The notes beneath the pieces were generated by a model. The model ran no database searches and was not told the origin of the DNA. It saw nothing but the letters and a program-made list of their open reading frames with translations. A stretch of 33,879 nucleotides of DNA from an uncultured Burkholderiaceae bacterium (lineage in GTDB: Bacteria > Pseudomonadota > Gammaproteobacteria > Burkholderiales > Burkholderiaceae_B), in NCBI GenBank assembly GCA_937888805.1, contig CALBEY010000004.1:1-33879 (forward strand), written 5' to 3'. Below, piece by piece: positions 9,081 to 19,780 of the stretch. Position 1 is the first letter of the stretch, and every line of letters begins with the position of its first letter. Both the position numbers and the translations under genes were made by a program.

Positions 9081-10606
9081 ACGACGTAAACGCAAACCCC
9101 AAGTCGCAAAAAGCGGCGCTTATTCTTGGTCTCGGTGAGACTGGGGAGGCGGCTGCGCGCTGGTTGGCGGGTCAGGGGCGTCGTCTGGTTTTGGTGGATA
9201 CACGACCGCAACTGCCAGGACTTGAGGCGTTGCAAGAGAAAATCGCTACTCATGTCGACAGCTGTTACGTTGGGCGCTCGCTTGAAGCGTCGTGGTTAAA
9301 CGACGTGGACATGGTGGTTTTAAGTCCTGGTTTGTCACCACACCAAGAGCCTGTTAAGTCATTTTTGCAGCATGCGGCACAGCTTGGTGTTGAGGTGGTG
9401 GGGGAGATTGAATTATTTGCTCGCGCTTTGACTGACTTGGCCGAGCAGCGGGACTATCGGCCCCAGGTTTTGGGGGTGACAGGAACCAATGGCAAAACCA
9501 CCGTGACGGCATTGGCTCGTCATATGTTGGTGTCGGGGGGCGTGTCATGCGAAGCAGCTGGCAACATCGGTCCAGCTGCTTTGACCGCGCTGATGCGGTC
9601 ACTAGAGGCCGATGCATTACCACAGGCGTGGGTCCTTGAACTGTCGAGTTTTCAGTTACACACAACGACGTCTCTAAAATTGGCGGCAGGCGTTGTGTTG
9701 AACATGACACAAGATCACTTGGACTGGCATGGTGATTTTGAGTCTTACAAGCAAGATAAAGCCCGCTTATTAGCACAGTCGGCCATCTGCATCGTGAATC
9801 GAGACGATCCGGTCGTGCGCGATATGGTTGCAACGCTAGACGATTGGCACATCCGAAGTTTTGGACAAGCAGCGCCCGTCCACACGCATGATCTTGGCAT
9901 TGAATTGAATCAGGACGTGCAGTGGTTGATTAGTTCAGAGCCGCTTGATTTTGAGCAAGCACAGGCACCAGTATCACGCCGGCGTAAGCAAGCCCCGATT
10001 TTGCCCAGACCAGCAGGCCGATTGGTTCGACTCATGCCCGTAGATGCCCTGCCGATAGCGGGCATGCACAACGCCATGAATGTCATGGCCGCCAGCCTGC
10101 TGGTGCGTTCTTTAAGTGTGGGTTGGGCTGCCATCCTAAATGCCGCTTCTCAATACGTCGGTGAACCGCATCGAATGCGACTCATTCGAATGACACGGGA
10201 CATCCATTTTTATGATGACAGCAAGGGCACCAATGTGGGTGCAACCGTCGCGGGTGTTCAGGGTTTGGGTCGACCGGTGGTGTTGATTGCCGGTGGGCAA
10301 GCCAAGGGCCAAGATTTTACTGCCTTAGCCAGCGCACTGTTGCAGCATGGTCGCGCGGCTGTCTTGATTGGCCAAGACGCCTCGTTGCTGCAAGAGGCTT
10401 TTGATCGAGTAGGGGTCAAGACCTTGCATGCCGCCGATATGATGCAAGCCGTTGCGCTGGCTTACGAACAAGCGTTACCGGGCGATGCCGTTGTGCTATC
10501 ACCGGCCTGCGCAAGCTTTGACATGTATCAAAATTATAAAGCGCGTGGGTATGCATTTATCGATGCCGTTCAAGAATTGGCCCTCTCGGTCGGGGAGGTG
10601 GCATGA
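9077..10606 (+). CDS. murD: UDP-N-acetylmuramoylalanine--D-glutamate ligase MurD
   Basis: Cytoplasmic ligase that adds D-glutamate to UDP-MurNAc-L-Ala. I chose the ATG at 9077 (509 residues, [20 protein letters not shown]) because it makes the ATGA overlap with mraY that recurs along this operon. The same frame stays open upstream to 8993, but that part is inside mraY. Motifs are the N-terminal nucleotide fold [14 protein letters not shown], the ATP loop GTNGKTT at 136-142 (K140), ELSSFQL, the [11 protein letters not shown] metal and substrate block, and FYDDSKGTN near residue 378. A stretch at about 275-325 is longer than in the E. coli enzyme. Confidence 0.96.
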   Translation: MNDVNANPKSQKAALILGLGETGEAAARWLAGQGRRLVLVDTRPQLPGLEALQEKIATHVDSCYVGRSLEASWLNDVDMVVLSPGLSPHQEPVKSFLQHAAQLGVEVVGEIELFARALTDLAEQRDYRPQVLGVTGTNGKTTVTALARHMLVSGGVSCEAAGNIGPAALTALMRSLEADALPQAWVLELSSFQLHTTTSLKLAAGVVLNMTQDHLDWHGDFESYKQDKARLLAQSAICIVNRDDPVVRDMVATLDDWHIRSFGQAAPVHTHDLGIELNQDVQWLISSEPLDFEQAQAPVSRRRKQAPILPRPAGRLVRLMPVDALPIAGMHNAMNVMAASLLVRSLSVGWAAILNAASQYVGEPHRMRLIRMTRDIHFYDDSKGTNVGATVAGVQGLGRPVVLIAGGQAKGQDFTALASALLQHGRAAVLIGQDASLLQEAFDRVGVKTLHAADMMQAVALAYEQALPGDAVVLSPACASFDMYQNYKARGYAFIDAVQELALSVGEVA

Positions 10607-11796
10607 GCCTATTCGCTGACCTGACGCTTGGTGTCAATGCCGTTCGCCCGGGCCGCACGGCCATGAGAAATTATGACTTGGCTCTTTTTTTGGCGGTCGC
10701 TGCGCTGTTGTCAATGGGCCTATTGATGGTGTATTCGGCCTCGATTGCGCTCGCTGATGGTCCAAGGTACGGCGGTTTAAGTCGGTATTTCTTTGTGACG
10801 CGACATTCGGTGTTTTTGGCCGTGGGTTTGGTCGCCGCTATCTTGGTGTGGCTCACACCCATGAGAGTGGTTCAAAGAATCACGATCCCCTTGTTTGTTG
10901 TGACGGTCGTTTTGTTGGTGATGGTTTTTTTGCCGGTCATTGGGCACGAAGCCAATGGCGCTAATCGTTGGATTAACTTGGGGCCGGTTAACTTTCAGCC
11001 CTCCGAGTTGATGAAAGTGGTGGCTGTACTGTTTGCGGCTGACTATGTTGTGCGCAAACAGCAGCACATGGATAGCCTCGTCAATGGATTTTTACCCATG
11101 GCGATAGCCATGGCTGTGGTCGGTTTGTTACTGCTGTTGGAGCCTGACCTGGGTGCCTTAATTGTCATTATGTCAATCTCAATGGGGGTGCTCTTTTTGG
11201 GGGGTATTAACGGCAAAGTTTTCTCCAGCTTAGCGGGCCTTTTGATTACCTTATTTTTCGTTCTGATTTGGTTGTCGCCTTGGCGCCGTGCTCGCTTGTT
11301 TGCCTATCTCGATCCGTGGAATCCTGACAATGTCTACGGCACAGCCTATCAGCTGTCGCATTCTCTGATTGCGGTTGGGCGTGGCGAATGGTTTGGTGTC
11401 GGTCTGGGTTCAAGTATCGAGAAGTTGCACTATTTACCTGAAGCGCACACTGACTTCATCGTATCGGTGATTGGTGAAGAACTTGGATTTATGGGTATTG
11501 CGCTCATCATCGGTTTGTTTTTGGTGGTGATTGTTCGCTGCTTTGAGATTGGGCGACAGTCTATTGCCATGGAGCGTGTATTCAGTGGTCTGGTCGCTCA
11601 GGGTGTTGGTATTTGGTTTGGCGTACAGGCTTTCATCAATATTGGTGTGTGTTTGGGCTTGTTACCCACCAAAGGATTGACTTTGCCGCTGATCAGTTAC
11701 GGTGGATCAGGCTTGGTCATGAATCTGATTGCGCTAGCAATCGTGGCTCGGGCAGATTACGAAAATAAAGTCATGATGCGAGGGGGGCGAGCATGA
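10603..11796 (+). CDS. ftsW: Septal peptidoglycan glycosyltransferase FtsW
   Basis: SEDS-family membrane enzyme that polymerises lipid II at the septum in partnership with FtsI. The product has 397 residues. After a cytoplasmic N-terminus of about 25 residues there are about ten membrane segments. Family motifs are [11 protein letters not shown] near residue 42, [20 protein letters not shown] near 118, [31 protein letters not shown] near 265, and [17 protein letters not shown] near 355. The start overlaps murD and the stop overlaps murG, both as ATGA. The longer N-terminus and the position between murD and murG favour FtsW over RodA. Confidence 0.96.
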   Translation: MSLFADLTLGVNAVRPGRTAMRNYDLALFLAVAALLSMGLLMVYSASIALADGPRYGGLSRYFFVTRHSVFLAVGLVAAILVWLTPMRVVQRITIPLFVVTVVLLVMVFLPVIGHEANGANRWINLGPVNFQPSELMKVVAVLFAADYVVRKQQHMDSLVNGFLPMAIAMAVVGLLLLLEPDLGALIVIMSISMGVLFLGGINGKVFSSLAGLLITLFFVLIWLSPWRRARLFAYLDPWNPDNVYGTAYQLSHSLIAVGRGEWFGVGLGSSIEKLHYLPEAHTDFIVSVIGEELGFMGIALIIGLFLVVIVRCFEIGRQSIAMERVFSGLVAQGVGIWFGVQAFINIGVCLGLLPTKGLTLPLISYGGSGLVMNLIALAIVARADYENKVMMRGGRA

Positions 11797-12866
11797 GTCA
11801 AGCACCCGTGGTTTGGATCATGGCTGGTGGTACCGGTGGTCATATCATGCCAGGCTTGGCTGTGGCTGAGATTTTGCGCCAAAAGGGTTGTGTCGTTCGT
11901 TGGTTAGGCAATCCAGAAAAGATGGAGGGGCGGCTGGTTCCACCAGCCGGTTTTGAAATGATCACCGTTAAATTTGCGGGCGTACGTGGTAAGGGCTGGC
12001 TTGATTTGTTTAAAGCCCCCTTTACGCTGTTTGCCTCAATGCTTCACGTTTGGCGCGAAGCATCAAAGCAGCGGCCCAATGTGGTGTTGGGTATGGGTGG
12101 TTATGTGGCGATGCCGGGTGGTTTGGTGGCGTACTTGCGACGGATACCGATCGTGCTGCATGAACAAAATGCCATCGCAGGTAAAACCAACCAATGGCTG
12201 GCCAAACTGTCGCGCGCCGTGCTGACCGGTTTTCCTGATGCGTTGCCTGGTGGGCAGTGGGTCGGTAATCCTGTGCGAGCTGAAATCGCCAACCTGCCAG
12301 TGCCTGAGTCCCGTTACGCCCTCCGAGAAGGTCCGCTTCGTTTGCTCGTGATCGGTGGCAGCTTAGGGGCACGTGCGCTCAATGAGATGATCCCCTTGGC
12401 CTTGTCGCGAATGTCAGTCGAGCAGCGCCCACAGGTGACGCACCAGGCGGGTCAGCAGCACCTAGAAGCAATGAAATTGACATATGAACAAGTGGGTATG
12501 ACGGCAAATTGTGTGCCGTTCGTGCAAGACATGGCTGATGCTTTGGGGCAGGCCGATCTGATGATTTGCCGCGCAGGCGCCATGACTGTTGCTGAAGTGG
12601 CAGCGGCTGGCGTGGCGGCCATGTTTGTACCTTTCCCATTCGCCGTTGATGACCATCAAACAGCCAATGCTCAGTTTTTGGTGAAAGATGAGGCTGCCTT
12701 TCTTAAACAGCAAGCAGATCTGGCGATTGATTGGTTGGCGCAATGGCTGGCGGTGCAAACGCGAGAGTCACTGCTCGCTGTGGCCGTGCGCGCTCGGTTA
12801 CATGCGAAACCGACTGCAGCGCAAGCCATTGCTGACCAATGTCTATTGATGGGGCAATCGACATGA
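11793..12866 (+). CDS. murG: MurG, lipid II-forming N-acetylglucosaminyltransferase
   Basis: GT-B fold enzyme on the inner face of the membrane that adds GlcNAc from UDP-GlcNAc to lipid I. The product has 357 residues. The N-terminal acceptor-side loop [15 protein letters not shown] starts at residue 11. [12 protein letters not shown] near 91 and [14 protein letters not shown] near 125 are conserved. The C-terminal donor domain has [13 protein letters not shown] near 187, [26 protein letters not shown] near 245, and [17 protein letters not shown] near 277. The start overlaps ftsW and the stop overlaps murC (both ATGA). Confidence 0.97.
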   Translation: MSQAPVVWIMAGGTGGHIMPGLAVAEILRQKGCVVRWLGNPEKMEGRLVPPAGFEMITVKFAGVRGKGWLDLFKAPFTLFASMLHVWREASKQRPNVVLGMGGYVAMPGGLVAYLRRIPIVLHEQNAIAGKTNQWLAKLSRAVLTGFPDALPGGQWVGNPVRAEIANLPVPESRYALREGPLRLLVIGGSLGARALNEMIPLALSRMSVEQRPQVTHQAGQQHLEAMKLTYEQVGMTANCVPFVQDMADALGQADLMICRAGAMTVAEVAAAGVAAMFVPFPFAVDDHQTANAQFLVKDEAAFLKQQADLAIDWLAQWLAVQTRESLLAVAVRARLHAKPTAAQAIADQCLLMGQST

Positions 12867-14260
12867 AGCACCGAATTCACTGCATCCACTTCGTCGGTAT
12901 CGGCGGCTCAGGCATGAGCGGCATCGCTGAAGTTTTGTTAAATCAGGGCTACCAGGTGTCGGGTTCAGATTTGCAATCGACCAGTATCACCGATCGATTG
13001 GCTGATATGGGGGCGGTTATTTATATTGGCCACGACGCTCACCACATTCATCAAGCTGATGTGGTGGTGACCTCAACCGCAGTGGCGGGTAACAATCCTG
13101 AAGTGCAAGCGGCACGACAAGCCAGAATACCCGTGGTGCCTCGAGCGGTCATGTTGGCTGAGCTGATGCGATTAAAACGCGGCATCGCAGTGGCTGGTAC
13201 GCATGGCAAAACGACCACGACCAGTCTCGTGGCCAGTGTTTTGGCGGCTGATGGACTTGATCCGACCTTTGTGATCGGGGGACGTTTGAATTCGGCTGGT
13301 GCCAACGCTGGCTTAGGGCAGGGCGATTACTTGGTCGCTGAAGCTGATGAGTCGGACGCGTCATTTTTAAACCTACTGCCTGTTATGGCTGTCATCACCA
13401 ATATTGACGCCGATCACATGGATACCTATGGGCACGACGTTGCACGTTTAAAGCAAGCCTTCATTGAGTTTGTTCAGCGCTTGCCGTTTTATGGCAGTGC
13501 GATTGTCTGCTCTGATGATGCCTTTGTGCGCGAGATCATGCCGTTGATATCGCGACCAATGATTACTTACGGGATGGGCGAGGATGCCCAAATTCGAGCC
13601 ATCGACGTCAAGGCACACGGCACGAAGATGGTGTTCACCGTTCTGCGTCAATTAGGGGCTGTTAACGCACAACCTTTGATGTTGAGCCTAAATTTACCGG
13701 GCCACCACAATGTCCAAAACGCACTGGCGGCGATTGCAGTAGCCACCGAGCTTGGTGTGTCTGATGAGGCAATTGTCAGTGCGCTGGGTTCGTTTGGCGG
13801 TGTTGGCCGGCGCTTTAGTGTGAGTGGTCCTTACACGGCGGATAAGGGCGGCACTTTCACAGTGGTGGACGACTATGGCCACCACCCAGTGGAAATGGCT
13901 GCAACCCTTGCAGCCGCCCGCGGGGCGTGGCCGGATAAGCGAATTGTGTTGGTTTTTCAGCCACACCGATACACTCGCACACGCGACTGTTTTGAAGATT
14001 TTGTCAAAGTTATTGGGACAGCTGATGCGGTGTTGCTCACAGAGGTTTATGCCGCAGGAGAGCCCGCGCTGGTGGCCGCTGATGGTCGGGCTCTCGCACG
14101 AGGTGTGCGAGTTGCCGGTAAGGTCGAGCCATTGTTTATTGAGAACATACAAGAACTACCAGCAGCAATGCGCGCGTTTGCTGCTGATGACGATGTGTTT
14201 GTGGTGATGGGTGCGGGATCAATCAGCAAGGTGCCAGCATTGTTAGGGGAGCCAGCATGA
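12863..14260 (+). CDS. murC: UDP-N-acetylmuramate--L-alanine ligase MurC
   Basis: Cytoplasmic ligase for the first amino acid of the peptidoglycan stem. I chose the ATG at 12863 (465 residues, [20 protein letters not shown]) for the ATGA overlap with murG and because the nucleotide-binding [12 protein letters not shown] then sits at the family's usual place. An in-frame start at 12839 lies inside murG. Motifs are the ATP loop AGTHGKTTT with K116, ADESDASFL, the [11 protein letters not shown] block, [14 protein letters not shown], and DDYGHHPVE plus [11 protein letters not shown] in the C-terminal domain. The stop overlaps ddlB (ATGA). Confidence 0.97.
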   Translation: MKHRIHCIHFVGIGGSGMSGIAEVLLNQGYQVSGSDLQSTSITDRLADMGAVIYIGHDAHHIHQADVVVTSTAVAGNNPEVQAARQARIPVVPRAVMLAELMRLKRGIAVAGTHGKTTTTSLVASVLAADGLDPTFVIGGRLNSAGANAGLGQGDYLVAEADESDASFLNLLPVMAVITNIDADHMDTYGHDVARLKQAFIEFVQRLPFYGSAIVCSDDAFVREIMPLISRPMITYGMGEDAQIRAIDVKAHGTKMVFTVLRQLGAVNAQPLMLSLNLPGHHNVQNALAAIAVATELGVSDEAIVSALGSFGGVGRRFSVSGPYTADKGGTFTVVDDYGHHPVEMAATLAAARGAWPDKRIVLVFQPHRYTRTRDCFEDFVKVIGTADAVLLTEVYAAGEPALVAADGRALARGVRVAGKVEPLFIENIQELPAAMRAFAADDDVFVVMGAGSISKVPALLGEPA

Positions 14261-15228
14261 CCTCACCCGCAAACCGTTTGGGTAAAGTTGGCGTGCTCTA
14301 CGGCGGTCGTTCAGCCGAGCGAGAAGTGTCGTTGATGTCTGGCCAAGGTGTGTGCGAAGCGCTCATCAGTGTTGGTGTTGATGCGCACTTGTTCGATACG
14401 GGTAAATATGGTCTTGGCGAACTGGCTCAGCAATCCTTCGATCGGGTATTTATCGCACTGCATGGGCGGTTTGGCGAAGATGGCACGATGCAGGGTGCGT
14501 TAGAACTATTGGGTATCCCGTATACGGGTAGTGGTCCATTGGCTGCCAGCTTGGCCATGGACAAGATCATGACCAAAAAAGTGTTTCAGCAGGCAGGCCT
14601 TCCGACGCCGAGCTATCGTGTCATTGAGTCAACCGCTGACTTAGATGGTTTGACTGAGCAATTGGGTTTGCCCTTAATACTGAAGGCGCCTAACGAAGGG
14701 TCAACGCTTGGCCTCTACAAGGTCACGGCAGCGACTGAATTGGCTCGCGACTATGCGCAGGCGTTAACCTTTGATGAGCAGATTTTGGCGGAGCAGTTCA
14801 TCGAAGGGCGCGAGCTAACGGTCGCCATTTTAGGGCGAGGTGCGAGTGCTCGTGCTTTACCAACGATCGAAATCGTGGCGCCAGGGGGTAACTATGACTA
14901 CGAGCATAAGTATTTCTCGGATGACACCCAGTACCTCTGCCCAGCGCCATTGACACCATCGGTTAATCAGTGTGTTCAGCAGTTGGCGGTTCAGGCCTAC
15001 CGTTCGCTGGGTTGCGAAGGGTGGGGCCGCGCAGACTTTATGCTCGACAAAAACGAACGCCCGTGGCTCTTGGAGATAAACACATCGCCTGGCATGACAG
15101 GCCATTCGTTGGTACCCATGGCGGCTAAGGCAGCCGGCATGGATTACGCCGCCTTGTGCGTGAGCATTTTGACTGAAGCCAGCTGCAAAGTTGGACGTCA
15201 GGCGAATGTTCATCAGGTTAAGGAGTGA
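14257..15228 (+). CDS. ddlB: D-alanine--D-alanine ligase DdlB
   Basis: ATP-grasp enzyme that joins two D-alanines for MurF. The product has 323 residues. Motifs are [17 protein letters not shown] near residue 13 (substrate-binding glutamate and serine), [14 protein letters not shown] near 68, [16 protein letters not shown] near 88, the ATP-grasp loop [11 protein letters not shown], and the metal-binding ending [20 protein letters not shown] near 269. Position between murC and ftsQ is standard. The start overlaps murC. An AGGAG sequence spanning its stop codon serves the next gene, ftsQ. Confidence 0.97.
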   Translation: MTSPANRLGKVGVLYGGRSAEREVSLMSGQGVCEALISVGVDAHLFDTGKYGLGELAQQSFDRVFIALHGRFGEDGTMQGALELLGIPYTGSGPLAASLAMDKIMTKKVFQQAGLPTPSYRVIESTADLDGLTEQLGLPLILKAPNEGSTLGLYKVTAATELARDYAQALTFDEQILAEQFIEGRELTVAILGRGASARALPTIEIVAPGGNYDYEHKYFSDDTQYLCPAPLTPSVNQCVQQLAVQAYRSLGCEGWGRADFMLDKNERPWLLEINTSPGMTGHSLVPMAAKAAGMDYAALCVSILTEASCKVGRQANVHQVKE

Positions 15229-15231
15229 TAC

Positions 15232-16038
15232 GTGTGGAACGAAGCGCGCATCATCAACGCAACGGCCAACCTGCTGACGGTATTGGCGGTGTTGACTTTG
15301 CTTGTTGCGGCCTTGGTCTGGCTGGTGCGTCTGCCCGCATTCGACTTCAAAAAAATAGAAATTCTGTCAGCACCGAATACGTCACTTCAGTACGTGGCGC
15401 CCGATTTGATTCGCAGTGCGATCGCTGGGCAGTTGTACGGCAATTTTTTCACCATGGATTTGGGCCAAGCACGCCAGGCGTTCGAATCTGCCTCTTGGGT
15501 ACGACAAGCGCAAGTCAGGCGGGTTTGGCCAAACATGTTGCGTGTGACGATCGAGGAACAAAAGCCGCAAGGTCTCTGGAACGAAAACCAGCTCGTCAAC
15601 ACTTGGGGGGAAGTCTTCATGGCCAACCGGGCTGCTTTAGAGAACGAAGCGAGTTTGCCTCAATTTGTTGGACCCGAAGGCACCGAGAGCCTCTTGATTC
15701 AGCGATACGCGGAGCTGACACAATGGTTCGAGCAAATTGGTATTCAAGTACGCGGCCTGACACTGACCAATCGTTATGCTTTGCAAGTCACACTGTCAAA
15801 TGGCTTGACGCTAGACCTTGGTCGAGACCCAGGTGCCGAGGCATCGGATCCTCAAGCGGGCGTGCCAGGTGCGGTGACATTTGGCGAGCGCATCGAACGC
15901 TTCGTCCGTTCATGGCCAAGAGTCATGGCCCAAATACCCCAGCGCGAGGTCAGACACGTCGACTTGCGTTATCCCGATGGTTTTGCGCTGACACTTGCGC
16001 CCTTGCCAGAATCCACACAACCCCAAAAGAAACGGTAA
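15232..16038 (+). CDS. ftsQ: Cell division protein FtsQ
   Basis: Bitopic inner-membrane protein of the FtsQ-FtsL-FtsB complex. The product has 268 residues: a short cytoplasmic tail, a membrane segment at about 12-34, a POTRA domain beginning FDFKKIEILS (about 38-110) and a beta domain with the family pattern ASWVRQAQVRRVWPNMLRVTIEEQKP (shown here only as the block at about 85-112). The start is GTG at 15232, with AGGAG at 15221-15225 placed 6 bases upstream. The gene begins 3 bases after ddlB and ends 4 bases before ftsA. A longer plus-strand frame from 15225 in another phase is a shadow. Confidence 0.94.
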   Translation: MWNEARIINATANLLTVLAVLTLLVAALVWLVRLPAFDFKKIEILSAPNTSLQYVAPDLIRSAIAGQLYGNFFTMDLGQARQAFESASWVRQAQVRRVWPNMLRVTIEEQKPQGLWNENQLVNTWGEVFMANRAALENEASLPQFVGPEGTESLLIQRYAELTQWFEQIGIQVRGLTLTNRYALQVTLSNGLTLDLGRDPGAEASDPQAGVPGAVTFGERIERFVRSWPRVMAQIPQREVRHVDLRYPDGFALTLAPLPESTQPQKKR

Positions 16039-16042
16039 TGCC

Positions 16043-17269
16043 ATGACACGTGACGTCAAAGACCTGATAGTCGCTCTTGATATAGGAACCACCAAGGTTG
16101 TTGCGGTGGTCGCTGAAGCTTTGCCTGATGGCGGATTTGAGGTGCTTGGGCTCGGTCAACATGAGTCAAAAGGCATGCGCAAAGGCGTTGTCGTCAATAT
16201 CGAGTCGACCGTTAATTCCATACAACGGGCTTTAGAAGAAGCCGAGTTGATGGCGGACTGCAAAATTCGTGATGTCTACACCGGCATTGCAGGTAATCAC
16301 ATTCGTAGTTTTAATTCCAGTGGCATGGTAGCCGTTAAAGACAAGGAAGTGACTGCGACCGACGTTGGACGCGTGATTGAGACCGCAAAAGCAGTCAACA
16401 TTCCCACGGACCAGCAAGTGCTGCATGTGCTGACGCAAGAGTTCATTGTTGATGGCCAAGAAGATATTCGTGAACCCATTGGCATGAGCGCTTTGCGACT
16501 TGAGGTCAAGGTTCACATTGTGACCGGCTCGGTTAGTGCAGCGCAAAACATCGTCAAGTGTGTGCGTCGCTGTGGGCTGGAGGTGCAGGACTTGATTCTT
16601 CAGCCTTTGGCCTCTAGTTTGGCTTGCCTCACGCCTGATGAACGCGAGCTCGGTGTGGTTCTGGTTGACATTGGTGGTGGCACCACAGACGTTGCTATTT
16701 ATACAGGCGGCGCCATTCGGCACACGGCTGTGCTACCCATTGCTGGCGACCAAATCACCAACGATATCGCAGCCATGTTGCGCACGCCAACGCCCGATGC
16801 CGAAGACATCAAGCTTCGATATGGCATTGCCAAGCAGGTCTTGGCTAACCCCGCTGACATGGTTGAAGTGCCAGGCTTGGGCGATCGCAGTCCGCGATTG
16901 GTTAATCGGCAGGCTCTAGGCGCAGTCATCGAGCCGCGGGTCGAGGAATTATTCGGCCTGGTGCAGCAAGTGATTCGTGACTCGGGTTATGAGGATTTAC
17001 TGGCCTCCGGGATTGTGCTCACGGGTGGCTCTTCGCTCTTGCCTGGAATGGTGGAGTTGGCCGAAGACGTTTTTCTGAAGCCAGTCAGGGTTGCGACGCC
17101 AGATTATTCGGGCGGTTTGGCCGATGTGATGCGCAATCCACGTTTCTCAACGGTCATGGGGCTTTTGGGTGAGGCTCGCTTGCAGCGATTGCGAGGGCGC
17201 AAAGTTGCGCAACAGGACGGTAGTTTTAAGCGAGTTTTGGCGCGAATGAAGGAATGGTTCATGCACTGA
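16043..17269 (+). CDS. ftsA: Cell division protein FtsA
   Basis: Actin-like ATPase that tethers FtsZ to the membrane and recruits later division proteins. I chose the ATG at 16043 (408 residues, MTRDVKDLIVALDIGTTKV) because the phosphate-1 loop LDIGTTKVVAVV then starts at residue 12 as in relatives; the frame is open upstream inside ftsQ. Other actin-fold motifs are VLVDIGGGTTDVAIY near 206 (phosphate 2) and LTGGSSLLPG near 330 (adenosine site). The last 15 residues (FKRVLARMKEWFMH) form an amphipathic helix, the expected membrane-targeting sequence. Unlike the earlier junctions, a gap of 186 bp follows before ftsZ. Confidence 0.96.
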   Translation: MTRDVKDLIVALDIGTTKVVAVVAEALPDGGFEVLGLGQHESKGMRKGVVVNIESTVNSIQRALEEAELMADCKIRDVYTGIAGNHIRSFNSSGMVAVKDKEVTATDVGRVIETAKAVNIPTDQQVLHVLTQEFIVDGQEDIREPIGMSALRLEVKVHIVTGSVSAAQNIVKCVRRCGLEVQDLILQPLASSLACLTPDERELGVVLVDIGGGTTDVAIYTGGAIRHTAVLPIAGDQITNDIAAMLRTPTPDAEDIKLRYGIAKQVLANPADMVEVPGLGDRSPRLVNRQALGAVIEPRVEELFGLVQQVIRDSGYEDLLASGIVLTGGSSLLPGMVELAEDVFLKPVRVATPDYSGGLADVMRNPRFSTVMGLLGEARLQRLRGRKVAQQDGSFKRVLARMKEWFMH

Positions 17270-17455
17270 GGTCAAACCTCCGTGTGTGGTCATCACAAGG
17301 TTTTGTCTGGGTCATTTAAAGGCCTAGTGAAGCAGTTGGAAAGTCAGTAGCACAGCCATGATTAGTACAGCAGTCAGTAAAAAAAGCCGTTATTACGGAA
17401 GTACCAAATGCAGGGACAGAAGTCACACGATTTTTTTGATTTGAGGGAGTCAATC

Positions 17456-18622
17456 ATGATGTTTGAAATGCTGGAAAATGCCGAAAAGGGCACCGTCATT
17501 AAAGTGGTCGGTGTAGGGGGCGCAGGCGGTAACGCCGTGGCGCATATGATCAAGTCGGGTGTGCAAGGGGTGGACTTTATTTGCTGCAACACCGACGCAC
17601 AAGCTCTTGTCACAACAGGCGCGCCGGTACAGGTGCGTTTGGGCCGAACAGGGTTGGGCGCAGGTGCCAAGCCAGAGCAAGGTCGGGCTGCCGCTGAGAC
17701 CGCCAGGGAAGAAATTCGTGGCGCATTGATGGGTGCCAATATGGTCTTTATTACCGCTGGCATGGGTGGTGGCACGGGCACTGGTGCCGCTCCCATCGTG
17801 GCTGAGGTTGCCAAAGAACTTGGCATCTTAACCGTCGGCGTGGTGACCAAGCCGTTTGAATTTGAAGGCAATCGCCGTCAAAAAATGTCAGAAGATGGTA
17901 TCGCTGAGCTGTCAAAACACGTGCACTCTTTGATTGTGGTGTTAAACGAAAAGTTGTATGGCTTGATGGACGAGGAGGCCACACAAGACGATTGCTTCAA
18001 AGCCGCTGATGACGTGTTGCATAACGCCTGCGCGGGTATTGCGGAAATCATTAACGTCGAAGGTAACGTGAACGTTGACTTCGAAGACGTTAAAACAATC
18101 ATGGGTGAGCAAGGGCAGGCCATGATGGGTACCGCGACGGCACGTGGCGAGACGCGGGCGCTAGATGCTGCAAAAGAGGCCGTGGCTTGCCCATTGCTTG
18201 AGGGTATTGACCTGAATGGTGCCCGTGGTGTTCTGGTTAACATCACGGCCAGCCGTTCACTCAAAATGAAAGAAACACGCGAGATCATGAATCACATTCG
18301 TGGCTTTGCTGCTGAGGATGCGACAGTGATTTTTGGTACGGCGTATGATGAATCGATGGGCGATGAGTTGCGTGTCACGGTTGTGGCAACGGGTCTTGGC
18401 CGCGTTGCGGTAAAGCCAACGTTGGTTCACAACTCGCAGCGTCAAGAAGCCACGCGCACAGGCACGGATGACTATGCCATGTCTGTTGATAACGCTGACC
18501 CGCGTGTGCCATCGGTTCTACGCAATCCACGGACGCAGGCGTCTGCGCAGGTTCGGGCGCTTGAAACGGCGGGTATGGAGCACTATGACATCCCAGCGTT
18601 TTTGCGCCGGCAGGCTGATTAA
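17456..18622 (+). CDS. ftsZ: Cell division protein FtsZ
   Basis: Tubulin-like GTPase that forms the division ring. I chose the ATG at 17456 (388 residues, MMFEMLENAEKGTVIKVVG), 6 bases after GAGGGAG and at the start used by Bordetella-type FtsZ. An in-frame ATG at 17408 would add 16 residues unlike any FtsZ I know. Motifs are GVGGAGGNAV near 18-27, NTDAQAL, and the tubulin signature GGGTGTG at 104-110. The conserved C-terminal peptide YDIPAFLRRQAD, which binds FtsA and ZipA-type partners, ends the protein after a linker. The 186-bp leader probably carries an ftsZ promoter, but I could not settle on one. A hairpin follows at 18702. Confidence 0.97.
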   Translation: MMFEMLENAEKGTVIKVVGVGGAGGNAVAHMIKSGVQGVDFICCNTDAQALVTTGAPVQVRLGRTGLGAGAKPEQGRAAAETAREEIRGALMGANMVFITAGMGGGTGTGAAPIVAEVAKELGILTVGVVTKPFEFEGNRRQKMSEDGIAELSKHVHSLIVVLNEKLYGLMDEEATQDDCFKAADDVLHNACAGIAEIINVEGNVNVDFEDVKTIMGEQGQAMMGTATARGETRALDAAKEAVACPLLEGIDLNGARGVLVNITASRSLKMKETREIMNHIRGFAAEDATVIFGTAYDESMGDELRVTVVATGLGRVAVKPTLVHNSQRQEATRTGTDDYAMSVDNADPRVPSVLRNPRTQASAQVRALETAGMEHYDIPAFLRRQAD

Positions 18623-18701
18623 CCAGGGCAATTAGTCGTCAGTATTTGGCAGCCTTGGCGCGCCTTACTCCCTCTGGCCAGCATGGGTTACCAGCTTGCT
18701 G

Positions 18702-18738
18702 GCTCATCCGTCCCCGTTGTCCCCGGGGACGGATGAGC
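18702..18738 (+). terminator. Perfect 14-bp hairpin between ftsZ and lpxC, likely terminator
   Basis: GCTCATCCGTCCCC (18702-18715) and its exact reverse complement (18725-18738) flank a 9-base loop. The stem is GC-rich and begins 80 bp after the ftsZ stop. Only TTTG follows, so the U-tract is short and termination may be partial. It would mark the end of the dcw transcript and separate it from the lpxC promoter. Confidence 0.6.
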
Positions 18739-18768
18739 TTTGCGCTGGGCTGTCAGCTCGATTCAGGT

Positions 18769-18774
18769 TACAAT
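18769..18774 (+). promoter_or_regulatory. Possible -10 element for lpxC
   Basis: TACAAT (five of six matches to consensus) lies 34 bases before the lpxC ATG and just downstream of the ftsZ-lpxC hairpin, where a separate lpxC promoter is expected. No convincing -35 hexamer is seen, so the assignment is tentative. Confidence 0.35.
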
Positions 18775-18808
18775 TTCTCTAGAATCGTTTGCACAGGCAG
18801 TGCCCTAT

Positions 18809-19732
18809 ATGTTTCAGCAAAGAACAATTAAAAAGATTGTCAGTACAACTGGCGTCGGTCTTCATTCCGGTCGACGCGTTGAGTTGACGCTGCGTCCCGC
18901 TCAACCGAACACGGGTATTGTGTTCCATCGCGTTGATTTGGACCCCGTGGTGAGCTTTCCGGCCAAAGCTGATTTTGTTAACGACACGCGGATGGCGTCT
19001 GTGCTTACTGTCGGCAATGCTCGCGTGTCAACTGTCGAGCATTTGATGTCAGCTTTGGCAGGTCTCGGGATCGACAATCTGCATGTCGATTTGTCTGCTG
19101 AAGAAGTGCCGATCATGGATGGTAGCGCGGCTACCTTTGTCTATCTTTTGCGATCAACCGGCATAGAACTACAAAACGAACCTAAGAAATTTTTGCGAGT
19201 GCTCAAGCCTATCGAGATCAAGCAAGGTGAAGGCACCCATGCGAAGTGGGCACGCCTTGAGCCCTATGAAGGATTTGCATTGGCTTTTTCGATTGACTTT
19301 AAGCATCCGGCGATTGATTCGACGGCCGGGTTCGCTGAGATTGATTTTGCGAATGAATCCTACGTGAAAGAAATCGCGAGAGCGAGAACATTTGGATTTG
19401 TGAATGAAGTGGAGACACTTCGTTCAATGGGGCTTGCCCGTGGGGGTAGCCTTGAGAACGCGATTGTGATGGATGAGTTTCGGGTCTTGAACCAAGACGG
19501 TTTGCGTTACGACGATGAGTTTGTCAAACACAAAATCCTTGATGCGATTGGTGACCTTTATCTCATCGGTATGCCTCTCATCGCCCGTTATGTGGCTGAA
19601 AAGTCGGGTCACGCTGTCAATAATGAATTGGCTCGCGCCTTACTCGCAGACCAGAGTGCTTGGGAAATCGTGACCTTTGATTCCCACGAAGCAGCGCCCG
19701 CTGCTTTCCACAAAGAGTGGCAACTCGCCTAA
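18809..19732 (+). CDS. lpxC: UDP-3-O-acyl-N-acetylglucosamine deacetylase LpxC
   Basis: Zinc-dependent deacetylase, the committed step of lipid A synthesis, in the cytoplasm. I chose the ATG at 18809 (307 residues, [21 protein letters not shown]), the family's usual start; an upstream in-frame TTG at 18740 is rejected. Zinc ligands are visible: H78 in [17 protein letters not shown], and H241 and D245 in [27 protein letters not shown] near residue 95 and AFSIDFKHP are also typical. It is followed by the convergent gene dciA, with 48 bp between the two stop codons. Its position after ftsZ is normal for proteobacteria. Confidence 0.97.
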   Translation: MFQQRTIKKIVSTTGVGLHSGRRVELTLRPAQPNTGIVFHRVDLDPVVSFPAKADFVNDTRMASVLTVGNARVSTVEHLMSALAGLGIDNLHVDLSAEEVPIMDGSAATFVYLLRSTGIELQNEPKKFLRVLKPIEIKQGEGTHAKWARLEPYEGFALAFSIDFKHPAIDSTAGFAEIDFANESYVKEIARARTFGFVNEVETLRSMGLARGGSLENAIVMDEFRVLNQDGLRYDDEFVKHKILDAIGDLYLIGMPLIARYVAEKSGHAVNNELARALLADQSAWEIVTFDSHEAAPAAFHKEWQLA

Positions 19733-19780
19733 AAAAACCTGCGAACTGAATGCCAAGTCGGCGTTTGGGGGTTCCGTATT

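Noticed and set aside
15225..16046. Plus-strand frame of 273 residues over ftsQ
   Set aside because: Out of phase with ftsQ, which has the membrane segment, POTRA pattern and ribosome site; the alternative frame is an Arg/Ser-rich shadow.
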